The position numbers were made by a program, and so were the translations under genes. Below, in pieces: positions 1 to 7,747 of a stretch of 33,057 bases of DNA (its first letter is position 1; every line of letters starts with the position of its first letter). The DNA is from Rubrimonas sp036770645 (GTDB lineage Bacteria; Pseudomonadota; Alphaproteobacteria; Rhodobacterales; Rhodobacteraceae): the NCBI GenBank assembly GCA_036770645.1, contig DAIPIU010000031.1:1-33057 (forward strand), written 5' to 3'. Below the pieces are notes generated by a model that did not search any database, was not told the DNA's origin, and saw only the letters and a program-made list of their open reading frames with translations.

Positions 1-78
1 CTGGCCGGCGACAAGGTGCAGGTCGAGATGACGCCCTACGACCTGTCCAAGGGCCGCATCACCTACCGTTTCAAGTAA
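1..78 (+). CDS. infA: Translation initiation factor IF-1, C-terminal end (partial)
   Basis: The window opens inside this gene. The last 25 codons read through to TAA at 76-78 and give the highly conserved IF-1 ending: GDKVQVEMTPYDLSKGRI, then TYRFK. IF-1 is a small OB-fold protein that binds the ribosomal A site during initiation. Only the last beta strands of the OB fold are visible. The maf gene starts one base after the stop, so the two are very likely cotranscribed, as is common in Rhodobacterales. The 5' end lies outside the window. Confidence 0.93.
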   Translation: MAGDKVQVEMTPYDLSKGRITYRFK

Positions 79-79
79 T

Positions 80-694
80 TTGGCCGTCGCGCCCGCGCGC
101 CCGCGCCTCGTGCTCGCCTCGGCCTCGCCCCGCCGCCGCGACCTGCTGGCGCTGGTCGGCGTGATCCCCGACGCGATCCTCTCCGCCGACATCGACGAGA
201 CGCCGCTGCCCGACGAGCTCCCGCGGCTGTGCGCCCTGCGGCTGGCGCAGGCCAAGGCCGCCGCCGTCGCCGCGCTGCCGCAGGCCGAGGGCGCGCTGGT
301 GCTCGCGGCCGACACCGTGGTGGCGGTCGGGCGGCGCAACCTCGGCAAGCCCGCGGACGAGGCCGAGGCGCGGCGCTTCCTCGGCCTGCTGTCGGGCCGT
401 CGCCACCGTGTCGTGACCGGCGTCGCCCTGCGGCTGGGGGCGCGGCTGTGGACCCGGCGCGTCGAGACCGTGGTCAAGGTCAAGCGGCTGTCGCCGGCCG
501 AGACCGAGGGCTACCTCGCGGGCGGCGAATGGCGCGGCAAGGCCGGCGGCTACGCCATCCAGGGCGTGGCCGCGGCGCTGATCCCCGAGATCAACGGCAG
601 CTACACCAACGTCGTCGGTCTGCCGCTGACCGAGACCGCCAACCTGCTGGCCGGCGCGGGCTATCCCGTGCGCCTGTCGGGGGCCGCGGCGTGA
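80..694 (+). CDS. maf: Maf family nucleoside triphosphate pyrophosphatase
   Basis: This 204-residue protein matches the Maf/HAM1-like fold family, which hydrolyses dTTP, UTP or modified NTPs to the monophosphate. The N-terminal signature LASASPRRRDLL (residues 11-22) is the family phosphate-binding loop. ADIDETPL, the central AADTVV segment with the catalytic aspartate, and KAGGYAIQG with GSYTNVVGLPL near the end are the other family motifs. Length is normal. The start is a TTG just after the infA stop; no in-frame ATG or GTG upstream of the signature exists, so TTG is chosen although no clear ribosome binding site is visible. The stop overlaps the GTG of the next gene in a GTGA arrangement, suggesting translational coupling. 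Confidence 0.93.
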   Translation: MAVAPARPRLVLASASPRRRDLLALVGVIPDAILSADIDETPLPDELPRLCALRLAQAKAAAVAALPQAEGALVLAADTVVAVGRRNLGKPADEAEARRFLGLLSGRRHRVVTGVALRLGARLWTRRVETVVKVKRLSPAETEGYLAGGEWRGKAGGYAIQGVAAALIPEINGSYTNVVGLPLTETANLLAGAGYPVRLSGAAA

Positions 695-1746
695 GGGCGG
701 GCCGGATCGTCGCGCTGGACGCGCGCGGCGCGCAGGGCTGCGCCGCGCTGCTGGTGGACGGGCGGCTCGAGGACGTGCTGATCGATCCCCGCCCCGGCGA
801 CGCCGCGCCCGCGCCCGAGTCCGTCTGGCTGGGGCGCGTCGAGCGGACGGCCCCGGCCATCGGCGCGGCCTTCCTCGACCTCGGCGAGGGCCGGCGCGGC
901 TGGCTGCGCGGGGCCGACGCAAGGCCGGGCGAGATGCGGGTGGTGCAGGTCTCCCGCTGGGCCGACCCGGGCAAGGCCGCGCCGCTGACCGACCGCCCGG
1001 TGCTGAAGGGCCGCCTCGCGCTGGTCACCCCCGGCGCGCCGGGCGCCAACCTCGCGCGCGGCGTGCGCGGCCATGCGGCGCGCGAGCGGCTGGCGGCGCT
1101 GGCCGCCGCGGCGCTCGAGGGGGCGGACCCCGACATCGGCATCGTTCTGCGCAGCGCGGCGGCCGAGGCGGAGGACGCGGCCATCCTCGCCGAATCCCGC
1201 GCCCTGCTGGCCGAGGTCGACGCGCTGGCCGCGGCGATGGACGGGCGCGCGCCGCGCCTGCTGCGCGCCGCCCCCGACGCCCGCGCGCGCGCCCTGCGCG
1301 ACTGGACCGAGCCCCCCCCGGACGCGGTGGACGACGCCCCGGACGCCTTCGAGCGGCTGGGCGTCTGGGATGCGCTGGCCGCGCTGCGCTACCCCGAGGC
1401 CGCGCTGCCGGGCGGCGGCTGGATGGCGGTCGAGGCCACAGCGGCCATGGTGGCGGTGGACGTGAACACCGGCGAGGATTTCTCGAAGGGCGCCGCCCAG
1501 CGCGCCAACCTCGCGGCCTGCGCCGAACTGCCCCGGCAGCTGCGCCTGCGGGGCCTCGGCGGGCTGGTTCTGGTGGATTTCGCGCCGGTGAGGAAGGGCG
1601 CGCGGCAGGGCATCGACCAGGCGCTGGCGCGCGCGCTGGCGGCCGATCCGGTCGAGACCCAGATCGGCGGCTGGACGCCGCTCGGCAACCTCGAACTGGT
1701 GCGCCGCCGCGAGCGCCGGCCGCTGCGCGGGCTGCTCGATGACTGA
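691..1746 (+). CDS. Compact ribonuclease E/G family protein
   Basis: This 351-residue protein is a short member of the RNase E/G endoribonucleases, which cut single-stranded AU-rich RNA in mRNA decay and rRNA maturation. An S1-like segment (about residues 45-85, VWLGRVERTAPAIGAAFLDL) is followed by the catalytic DNase I-like domain with VDVNTGEDF and LGGLVLVDF; the aspartates of these two motifs match the metal-binding pair of E. coli RNase E. The protein stops soon after, so it lacks the cysteine zinc-link and small domain of RNase E and RNase G (about 490 residues or more). The start is the GTG overlapping the maf stop; the open frame extends further upstream only as a shadow of maf. Such short forms next to maf and yacG are usual in Rhodobacterales. 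Confidence 0.87.
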   Translation: MRAGRIVALDARGAQGCAALLVDGRLEDVLIDPRPGDAAPAPESVWLGRVERTAPAIGAAFLDLGEGRRGWLRGADARPGEMRVVQVSRWADPGKAAPLTDRPVLKGRLALVTPGAPGANLARGVRGHAARERLAALAAAALEGADPDIGIVLRSAAAEAEDAAILAESRALLAEVDALAAAMDGRAPRLLRAAPDARARALRDWTEPPPDAVDDAPDAFERLGVWDALAALRYPEAALPGGGWMAVEATAAMVAVDVNTGEDFSKGAAQRANLAACAELPRQLRLRGLGGLVLVDFAPVRKGARQGIDQALARALAADPVETQIGGWTPLGNLELVRRRERRPLRGLLDD

Positions 1747-1942
1747 GGCCCCGCCCGCCGACGCCGCGCCGGCCTGCCCGATCTGCGGCAGGCCGCGCGA
1801 CCCGGCCTTCCGCCCCTTCTGCTCGCGCCGCTGCGCGCAGGTCGACCTCGGGAGATGGCTGACTGGCGGCTACGCCATCCCCGGCGAGGCCGACGCCGAC
1901 GAGGACGGGGAGGGCCCGGGCCCGGTCAGTCGGGAACCTTGA
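1739..1942 (+). CDS. yacG: DNA gyrase inhibitor / zinc-binding protein YacG
   Basis: This 67-residue protein carries the YacG zinc knuckle: CPICGRP at residues 14-20 and FCSRRCAQVDLGRWL further on, giving four zinc-ligand cysteines. In E. coli YacG binds GyrB and inhibits gyrase. The C-terminal tail is acidic and low complexity, normal for the family. The ATG lies 8 bases inside the end of the RNase gene, so translation is probably coupled. Its 3' end overlaps the 3' end of the convergent HIT gene by 17 bases. Confidence 0.92.
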   Translation: MTEAPPADAAPACPICGRPRDPAFRPFCSRRCAQVDLGRWLTGGYAIPGEADADEDGEGPGPVSREP

Positions 1943-2309
1943 TCATCCGGCCGAGGAACCGGCCCCCGAACACATGGATGTGCAGGTGCGGCACCTCCTG
2001 GTGCGCGTCCGGCCCGGCATTGGACAGGATGCGGTAGCCTTCGCCGCCGGCGCTTTCGGCATGGCCGGTCAGGGCGGCGACATGGCCGCAGGCGCGCACG
2101 AAATCGGCGATCTCGATCTCGGTCGCCTCGGCCGCGAAATGGTCGAAGTTGACGTAGGGTCCCTTCGGGATCACCAGCACATGGGTCGGGGCCTGGGGGT
2201 TTATGTCCCTGAAAGCCAGGCTGTGCGGCGTCTCGTGCACCTTCTGGCAAGGGATCTCGCCGCGCAGGATGCGGGCGAAGACGTTCTGCGGATCATAGGC
2301 GTAGCTCAT
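1926..2309 (-). CDS. HIT family (HINT-like) nucleotide hydrolase
   Basis: This 127-residue protein belongs to the histidine triad superfamily, most like the HINT branch (purine nucleoside phosphoramidases). The N-terminal half contains NVFARILRGEIPCQKVHE and FRDINPQAPTHVLVIPK, and the C-terminal triad reads HLHIHVFGG, with the middle histidine of the triad as the nucleophile. Length is typical. The ATG at 2309 begins the conserved region directly. The gene runs alone on the minus strand and converges on yacG, overlapping its last codons. Confidence 0.93.
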   Translation of the reverse strand: MSYAYDPQNVFARILRGEIPCQKVHETPHSLAFRDINPQAPTHVLVIPKGPYVNFDHFAAEATEIEIADFVRACGHVAALTGHAESAGGEGYRILSNAGPDAHQEVPHLHIHVFGGRFLGRMIKVPD

Positions 2310-2395
2310 GCGGCGGTCCCCCGGGCGTCGGTCGCGGCGGCGTTATAGCCCGGCGCGGCCGGCCCCGTCACCGTGGCGTCACCGCCACCATGGCG

Positions 2396-3223
2396 TCACG
2401 GCGCCGCCGGCATGTCGTCGCCTTCCAGCCAGTCCAGCGCCATCGCCGCCCAGCCCTCTGGCACGACATGGCCGCCGTCGAACAGCGCAAGGCCCAGCGC
2501 GCCGCCCGCCGCGCATCCGGTCCAGGCGCGCAGCAGGAAGGGCGGGCGCGCCCCGGTGCCCGTGGGCCGGTCCGATGCGCAGCCCAGCGTGGCGCGCAGC
2601 ATCGCGAGGCCCGCGAACAAATCCCCCTGCACGGCCGCGCCGCCGCCCACGGCGCGGCCCTCGACCGGCACCACGGCGTCGGCCCAGCCATGCGCGTGCA
2701 GCAGCCGCACCGGGCCGGCGCAGCGGTCGGGCAGGGGGCGCCACAGCAGCCCCGCGACCGGAGCATAGGCGTCGGCGCTGCCGGGCGCGTCGCAGGCCAG
2801 CCGCCACACCATCATCCCGCCGCCGGAAAAGCCCGCCGCGAGCACGGGTCCGTCGCCCACGCGCAGGCGGTCGCGGGCGTCCGCGATCACGGCGCGCAGG
2901 AAGGCGACATCGTCCCGGTCGGCCGGGCCCGCGCCCGCGTTCCAGCGCCCGCCCGGATCGCCGGGGCCGCGCGGCATGCCCTGCGGGGCCGCCACGGCAT
3001 AGCCGCGGGCGAGCAGCGGCACGACCACATGGGAAAGGCGCAGCGCGCCCTCCGCCGTTCCGCCCCAGCCATGCAGGAACAGCACGAGGCCCCGCGGCGC
3101 GGCCTCGGGCGTCAGCGCGCGGTAGAGGCCGCTGGGCAGCAGGCAGTTCGACGACAGGCCGGGGCACGCGGAGGCCGCGCCGGCCGCAAGGGCCAGCGCC
3201 AGCGCTGCGAGAAATCTGCGCAA
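2396..3223 (-). CDS. Secreted alpha/beta hydrolase, PHB depolymerase/LpqC-like
   Basis: This 275-residue protein starts with a clear signal peptide (MRRFLAALALALAAG followed by AASA-CPG) and is predicted to be periplasmic or secreted. The alpha/beta hydrolase core has the oxyanion region LVLFLHGWGG, the nucleophile elbow GFSGGGMM (serine), HGWADAVVP with the likely acid aspartate, and GGHVVP with the likely histidine. It fits the esterase/poly(3-hydroxybutyrate) depolymerase family of LpqC type; the substrate is not known. The start chosen is TTG at 3223 because it opens the signal peptide exactly and has GGGAGG about 8 bases upstream; the longer frame runs back into rplS in another frame and is not credible. 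It lies 73 bases downstream of rplS and may share its transcript. Confidence 0.82.
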   Translation of the reverse strand: MRRFLAALALALAAGAASACPGLSSNCLLPSGLYRALTPEAAPRGLVLFLHGWGGTAEGALRLSHVVVPLLARGYAVAAPQGMPRGPGDPGGRWNAGAGPADRDDVAFLRAVIADARDRLRVGDGPVLAAGFSGGGMMVWRLACDAPGSADAYAPVAGLLWRPLPDRCAGPVRLLHAHGWADAVVPVEGRAVGGGAAVQGDLFAGLAMLRATLGCASDRPTGTGARPPFLLRAWTGCAAGGALGLALFDGGHVVPEGWAAMALDWLEGDDMPAAP

Positions 3224-3296
3224 GGATGGGCCCTCCCGTCGCCTGTCCGCGGCGGAAGGGTGGCGCGAAGGGGCCTGCCGTCCAGCGCGGGCCGCG

Positions 3297-3677
3297 TCAC
3301 TCGGCGGCGGCGGCCTTCGGACGGTAGTTGGCCTTCTCGACGATGCGGGCCGATTTGCCGCGGCGCGCGCGCAGGTAGTACAGCTTGGCCCGCCGCACCT
3401 TGCCGCGGCGCACCACCTCGATCTCCGCGATGTTCGGCGAATACAGCGGGAACACGCGCTCGACGCCCTCGCCGAAGCTGATCTTGCGCACGGTGAACGA
3501 CGCGTCGATGCCGCCGCCCCGGCGGCCGATGCAGACGCCTTCATAGTTCTGCACGCGCGAGCGTGTGCCCTCGATGACCTTCACGCCGACGCGCACGGTG
3601 TCGCCCGGGCCGAAATCGGGGATGGTCTTGCCGAGCGCCTCGACATGCTCGGCGGCGATCTGCTGCAGCAGGTTCAT
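3297..3677 (-). CDS. rplS: 50S ribosomal protein L19
   Basis: This 126-residue protein is L19, located at the 30S-50S interface. Conserved blocks are visible: DTVRVGVKVIEGTRSRVQNY, GVCIGRRGGGIDASFTVRK, GVERVFPLYSP and VRRGKVRRAKLYYLR. A short alanine-rich C-terminal extension follows, normal for Alphaproteobacteria. Its ATG overlaps the trmD stop in an ATGA arrangement, so it is translationally coupled in the ffh-rpsP-rimM-trmD-rplS operon. Confidence 0.97.
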   Translation of the reverse strand: MNLLQQIAAEHVEALGKTIPDFGPGDTVRVGVKVIEGTRSRVQNYEGVCIGRRGGGIDASFTVRKISFGEGVERVFPLYSPNIAEIEVVRRGKVRRAKLYYLRARRGKSARIVEKANYRPKAAAAE

Positions 3678-4474
3678 CTTCGGTCGTCCTTCTCAATGCC
3701 GCCCGGTCCGGCGGGCTTGTGCGCGTCCGATTGCTCTGCCGCTCCTGCCGCGGCCCCCCGGGCCGCCCAGAGATCGGGACGTCTTTCCCGCGTCAGCGCC
3801 TCGGCCCGGGCGCGCCGCCAGCCGGCGACGCGGGCGTGATGGCCGGACAGGAGAACCTCCGGTATCGCGCGCCCTTCCCAGTCCTGGGGCTTCGTGTACT
3901 GCGGGGCCTCGAGAAGCCCCGCGGCGAAACTCTCCTCCGTCAGCGATGCGGCGTTGCCGAGCACCCCCGGCAGCAGCCGCACGCAGGCGTCCAGCAGCGC
4001 CATGGCCGGGATCTCGCCCCCGGTCAGGACGAAATCGCCGACCGACACCTCGTCCAGCCCGCGCGCCTCGAGCACGCGCTGGTCAACCCCCTCGAAGCGG
4101 CCGCAGAGCAGGATGACCCCCGGCCCCGCCGCCAGCCGCCGCGCCCATGCCTGGTCGAAGGGCCGCCCCCGCGGCGACAGGCACAGCGCCGGGCGGTCCC
4201 GCCCCGGCCCGTCGGCGGCGCGCGCCGCGTCGATGGCCGCCGCGGTCACGTCCGGGCGCAGCACCATGCCCGGCCCGCCCCCTGCGGGGGGTCCGTCCAC
4301 GGCGCGGTGCTTATCGCGCGCGAACCCCCGGATGTCCAGCGCATCGAGCGCCCAGATCCCCTCGGCCCGCGCCCGCCCGGTCAGGCTTTCGTCCAGCGGC
4401 CCTGGGAACAGCCCCGGGAACAGGGTCAGCACCGTGGCGCGCCACGCGGTCACGGGGGCGGGCGGGTCGTCCAT
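3674..4474 (-). CDS. trmD: tRNA (guanine-N1-)-methyltransferase TrmD
   Basis: TrmD methylates G37 next to the anticodon of several tRNAs and prevents frameshifting. From ATG 4474 the protein is 266 residues. Seen motifs are VLTLFPGLFPGPLDESL at the start, GGGPGMVLRPD, the SAM-binding knot segments LCGRFEGVDQRV and GDFVLTGGEIPAM, and QYTKPQDW. The frame stays open 80 codons further upstream to a GTG at 4714 that overlaps the rimM stop (GTGA), but that part is low-complexity Gly/Pro/Ala sequence coming from palindromic repeats, and conserved TrmD sequence starts only just after ATG 4474. No good ribosome binding site precedes 4474, so which start is used is open. Confidence 0.92.
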   Translation of the reverse strand: MDDPPAPVTAWRATVLTLFPGLFPGPLDESLTGRARAEGIWALDALDIRGFARDKHRAVDGPPAGGGPGMVLRPDVTAAAIDAARAADGPGRDRPALCLSPRGRPFDQAWARRLAAGPGVILLCGRFEGVDQRVLEARGLDEVSVGDFVLTGGEIPAMALLDACVRLLPGVLGNAASLTEESFAAGLLEAPQYTKPQDWEGRAIPEVLLSGHHARVAGWRRARAEALTRERRPDLWAARGAAAGAAEQSDAHKPAGPGGIEKDDRR

Positions 4475-4540
4475 CAGGCAGCGCGGCGTCAGCGACGGGC
4501 GCACCGACAGGCGGCGCAGCGACCGCGCGGGCGGGGGCGC

Positions 4541-4677
4541 CCCCTCGCCCCGACCCTCCGCGAAGGTCGGCGGGGCGGGGGCGGGCGACCCGGCCCGCGC
4601 TTCGGGCGCGGCGCCCGGAGGCGCGCCTGCGCCGTCCCCTTCGCCCCGACCCTGCCCCCCGGCGGGGAGGGGGGGCG
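4541..4677. repeat. Two copies of a GC-rich palindromic repeat in the rimM-trmD junction
   Basis: Two same-direction copies share CCCCT(T)CGCCCCGACCCT, at 4541-4557 and 4636-4653. Each is followed by a self-complementary part: GACC/GGTC and CCCC/GGGG in the first, CCCCCCGGCGGGGAGGGGGG in the second. On the minus strand the word reads AGGGTCGGGGCGAGGGG, much like the dispersed palindromic elements common between genes in Alphaproteobacteria. They sit upstream of the preferred trmD start, or inside an in-frame extension of trmD if the GTG at 4714 is used. Confidence 0.6.
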
Positions 4678-4710
4678 CGGCGGCCGGGGCGTCGGGGGCC
4701 TTGCGCCCGG

Positions 4711-5256
4711 TCACGCCTCGCCCTCCCCGCCGAAATCCGGCGCGGCCACCTCCTCGGGCGGGTCGGCGACGATGCGCCCCGCGCCGAGGTCGACCGTGGG
4801 CACGGCGGCGCGGGTGAAGGGCAGCAGCAGCGTGCGGCCGCCCTGCTGCGCCACCTCGAGGAAGTCGCCCGCGCCGAAATTCTGCACCGCCGCGACCCGG
4901 CCGAGCGCGGCCCCCCCGGCGTCGAACACCGCCAGCCCCAGCAGGTCGGCGTGATAGAACTCCTCGTCCGGCAGCGCGGGCAGGGCGTCGCGGGGCGCGT
5001 AGAGCCGCGCGCCCTTCAGCGCTTCGGCCTCCTCGCGCGTCTCCACGCCGTCCAGCCTTGCCGCGAAGCCGTTCGGGATCGGCCGCGTCACGCGCGGGCG
5101 GAACCGCCGCGCGCCGTCCTCGGTCTCGAGCGGCCCGTAGGACGCGAAGGCCAGCGGGTCCGCGGTGAAGGACTTCACCCGCGCCTCGCCGCGCACGCCG
5201 AACGCGCCCGCGATCGCGGCGACGCAGACGCGCCGGTCGGGGGCGTGGTCGCTCAT
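4711..5256 (-). CDS. rimM: 16S rRNA processing protein RimM
   Basis: This 181-residue protein is RimM, which assists maturation of the 30S head and binds S19. The N-terminal beta-barrel begins VCVAAIAGAFGVRGEARVKS, and the C-terminal PRC-barrel includes EEFYHADLLGLAVFD, LGRVAAVQNFGAGDFLEV and LLLPFTRAAVPTVDL. Length is normal. The ATG at 5256 is preceded by GGGAGAG. It lies 37 bases downstream of rpsP within the same minus-strand operon. Confidence 0.95.
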   Translation of the reverse strand: MSDHAPDRRVCVAAIAGAFGVRGEARVKSFTADPLAFASYGPLETEDGARRFRPRVTRPIPNGFAARLDGVETREEAEALKGARLYAPRDALPALPDEEFYHADLLGLAVFDAGGAALGRVAAVQNFGAGDFLEVAQQGGRTLLLPFTRAAVPTVDLGAGRIVADPPEEVAAPDFGGEGEA

Positions 5257-5293
5257 CGTCGGCTCTCCCGGCGGCAGGGGGGCCGGCCGCGGA

Positions 5294-5662
5294 TCACTCC
5301 GCGGCGGCGGCGGCCTCGGCGATGGCGGCCGCCTTCTTGGCGCGCTCCTCGGACCGCTTCTTCATCTTCGCGCCGGGCTCGGCCTTGAGCATGTTGGCGC
5401 GCTCCTTCTTCGGCAGCACGCCCGCGTTCTCCAGCCAGCGGCTGACGCGGTCGGTCGGCTCGGCCCCCTGGGACAGCCAGTACTGGATGCGCTCCATGTT
5501 CAGGCGCACCCGGTTCGGGTCGTCCTTCTTCAGCAGCGGGTCGTAGGCCCCCAGCTTCTCCTTGAAGCGGCCGTCGCGCGGCATGCGGCTGTCGGCGGCG
5601 ACGACGGAGTAATAGGGGCGCTTCTTCGAGCCGCCGCGCGCGAGGCGGATCTTCATGGCCAT
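5294..5662 (-). CDS. rpsP: 30S ribosomal protein S16
   Basis: This 122-residue protein is S16: MKIRLARGGSKKRPYYSVV, DSRMPRDGRFKEKLGAYDP, then RIQYWLSQGAEPTDRVSRWL. A charged, alanine-rich tail of about 35 residues extends beyond the core, as in other Alphaproteobacteria. Two in-frame ATG codons occur at 5662 and 5656; the first is chosen, with GGAGAAA upstream. It follows the chorismate mutase gene after a 21-base gap. Confidence 0.96.
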   Translation of the reverse strand: MAMKIRLARGGSKKRPYYSVVAADSRMPRDGRFKEKLGAYDPLLKKDDPNRVRLNMERIQYWLSQGAEPTDRVSRWLENAGVLPKKERANMLKAEPGAKMKKRSEERAKKAAAIAEAAAAAE

Positions 5663-5683
5663 GGGTGGTTTCTCCTGTGGATG

Positions 5684-5986
5684 TCAGCTGCGGATCCGCT
5701 CGTGGTGGCGGATCACTTCCTGGATGATGAAGGCGAGCACCTTCTCGGCGAATTCGGGGTCGAGGCCCGCGTCGTTGGCCAGCCGGCGCAGCCGGGCGAC
5801 CTGCTGCGCCTCGCGCGCCGGATCGGCGGCGGGCAGGTCGAACAGGGCCTTGAGCTTGCCGACCTCCTGCGTGTGCTTGAACCGCTCGGCCAGCGTGTGC
5901 ACGAGGATCGCGTCGAGATTGTCGATCGACCGGCGCAGTTCGGACAGCAGTTCCTGCGCCTCTTCCGGCGTGGCGATCTCGGTCAT
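5684..5986 (-). CDS. Chorismate mutase, AroQ class
   Basis: This 100-residue all-helical protein fits the AroQ-type chorismate mutases, which convert chorismate to prephenate for phenylalanine and tyrosine synthesis. Compared from memory with the E. coli domain, R35 and K44 (in LAERFKHTQEVGKLKA) and D55, R58 and E59 (in DPAREAQQVARL) match active-site residues; the C-terminal helix has IIQEVIRHHERIR where E. coli has its catalytic glutamine helix, so that last residue differs. The ATG overlaps the ffh stop (ATGA). Placement between ffh and rpsP is a common Rhodobacterales order. Confidence 0.9.
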   Translation of the reverse strand: MTEIATPEEAQELLSELRRSIDNLDAILVHTLAERFKHTQEVGKLKALFDLPAADPAREAQQVARLRRLANDAGLDPEFAEKVLAFIIQEVIRHHERIRS

Positions 5987-7488
5987 TTCTTCTTCCCCAG
6001 CCCGGACAGGCCGCCCGGCAGGCTTCCCGACAGCCCGCCGGCAAGCCCGCCGCCCGCGGGCATGCCGCCGAGGCCCCCCGGCGGCAGCGCGAGACCCCCG
6101 CCGCCAAGCCCCGGCGCGGGCGGCGTCTGCCCGCCCCGGCCGCCGAACAGGGCGCCGAGGCCCCCGCGCATCAGGCCCTTCTGGCCCATCCTGCCCATCT
6201 TCTTCATCATGTCGGCCATCTGCCGGTGCATCTTCAGCAGGCGGTTCACGTCCTGCACGTCGAGCCCCGATCCGGCCGCGATGCGGCGCTTGCGGCTGGC
6301 CTGCAGCAGTTCCGGGTTCTTGCGCTCCGCCTTGGTCATCGACTGGATCAGCGCGATCTGGCGGCGGATCACCTTGTCGTCCATGCCGGATTCGGCCATC
6401 TGCTTCTGCGCCTTGGCCATGCCGGGCAGCATGCCCATCACGCCCTGCATGCCGCCCAGCTTCAGCATCTGGTCGAACTGGCCCTTCAGGTCGTTCATGT
6501 CGAAGCGGCCCTTCTGGAACCGCTTCATCATGCGCTCGGCTTCCGCCGCCTCGATCTGCTCCTGCGCCTTCTCCACCAGGCTGACGATGTCGCCCATGCC
6601 GAGGATGCGGCCCGCGACGCGCGCCGGGTGGAACTCCTCCAGCGCGTCGAGCTTCTCGCCCTGGCCCACGAACTTGATCGGACGGCCGGTGACGGCGCGC
6701 ATCGACAGCGCCGCGCCGCCGCGGCCGTCGCCGTCCATGCGGGTCAGGATCACGCCCGTGACGCCGAGCCGGCCGTGGAAGTTCTGCGCGACGTTCACCG
6801 CGTCCTGCCCGGTCAGGCCGTCGACCACCAGCAGCGTCTCGTTGGGCTTGGCGGCGTCGCGGACCTGCTCGACCTCGGCCATCAGCTCGTCGTCGACGTG
6901 CAGGCGGCCGGCGGTGTCGAGCATCACCACGTCGTAGCCGCCGAAGCTCGCCTGCTGCTTGGCGCGCTTCGCGATGGCCACCGCGTCCTGGCCCTGCACG
7001 ATGGGCAGCGTGTCCACGCCGATCTGGCGGCCCAGCACCGCGAGCTGCTCCATGGCCGCCGGGCGGCGCGTGTCGAGCGAGGCCATCAGCACCCGCTTGC
7101 CCTCGCGCTCGGCCAGCCGCTTGGCGAGCTTGGCCGTGGTGGTGGTCTTGCCCGAGCCCTGCAGGCCCACCATCAGGATCGAGGCGGGCGGGCTGTCGAT
7201 CCGCAGCCCCTCCTCGGCCGCGTCGCCCGACAGGGTGCGCACCAGCTCGTCATGGACGATCTTGACGACCATCTGGCCCGGCGTGACCGACTTCAGCACC
7301 GCCTGGCCGGTGGCCTTCTCGCGCACCTTGTCGATGAAGCCGCGCGCCACCGGCAGGGCGACATCGGCGTCGAGCAGCGCCACGCGGACCTCGCGCAGGG
7401 CGCCCGCCACGTCCGATTCGGACAGGGCGCCCTGCTTGGTCAGCTTGTCGAACACGCCCGAAAGGCGCTCGGACAGGCTCTCGAACAT
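5983..7488 (-). CDS. ffh: Signal recognition particle protein Ffh
   Basis: Ffh is the SRP54 GTPase that binds 4.5S RNA and signal sequences of nascent membrane proteins. From ATG 7488 it has 501 residues. The N domain starts MFESLSERLSGVFDKL; the G domain shows GLQGSGKTTTTAKLA (P loop), DTRRPAA, DTAGR and TRMDGDGRGGAAL; the methionine-rich M domain includes KLGGMQGVMGMLPGM and KRRIAAGSG. The last 60 or so residues are Gly/Pro/Leu low complexity ending KKK. ATG 7488 has GGAGG 5 bases upstream; an ATG four codons earlier is less likely. It heads the operon running down to rplS and is divergent from the antiporter across 259 bases in which I see no clear promoter. Confidence 0.96.
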   Translation of the reverse strand: MFESLSERLSGVFDKLTKQGALSESDVAGALREVRVALLDADVALPVARGFIDKVREKATGQAVLKSVTPGQMVVKIVHDELVRTLSGDAAEEGLRIDSPPASILMVGLQGSGKTTTTAKLAKRLAEREGKRVLMASLDTRRPAAMEQLAVLGRQIGVDTLPIVQGQDAVAIAKRAKQQASFGGYDVVMLDTAGRLHVDDELMAEVEQVRDAAKPNETLLVVDGLTGQDAVNVAQNFHGRLGVTGVILTRMDGDGRGGAALSMRAVTGRPIKFVGQGEKLDALEEFHPARVAGRILGMGDIVSLVEKAQEQIEAAEAERMMKRFQKGRFDMNDLKGQFDQMLKLGGMQGVMGMLPGMAKAQKQMAESGMDDKVIRRQIALIQSMTKAERKNPELLQASRKRRIAAGSGLDVQDVNRLLKMHRQMADMMKKMGRMGQKGLMRGGLGALFGGRGGQTPPAPGLGGGGLALPPGGLGGMPAGGGLAGGLSGSLPGGLSGLGKKK

Positions 7489-7747
7489 CCACCCCTCCAC
7501 GCGCCTTCCGGCGCCGGTTCAACGGCTTGCGCCCCGGCGGGCGCGACGCGCTGGCCGGGGGCGATCCGCCCGCTTGGGGCGGACCGGAAGCATGGCGCTT
7601 CCATGGTCGGGAAGGGGGATGCCCGCGCGGCCCGTCCGAGTCAAGCCCGGCGGCCCGCGCCCCTTGACGCCGCCGGCCCCGCCCTGCGCCATGGTGGCGG
7701 AACCAGACTCCGCCGCCGACCCCGCCCGTTCCCCGGACCACGCGCCC

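Noticed and set aside
2365..2400. Direct repeat TGGCGTCAC (2374 and 2391) between the HIT and hydrolase genes
   Set aside because: It is short, partly overlaps the hydrolase stop and could arise by chance in GC-rich DNA.
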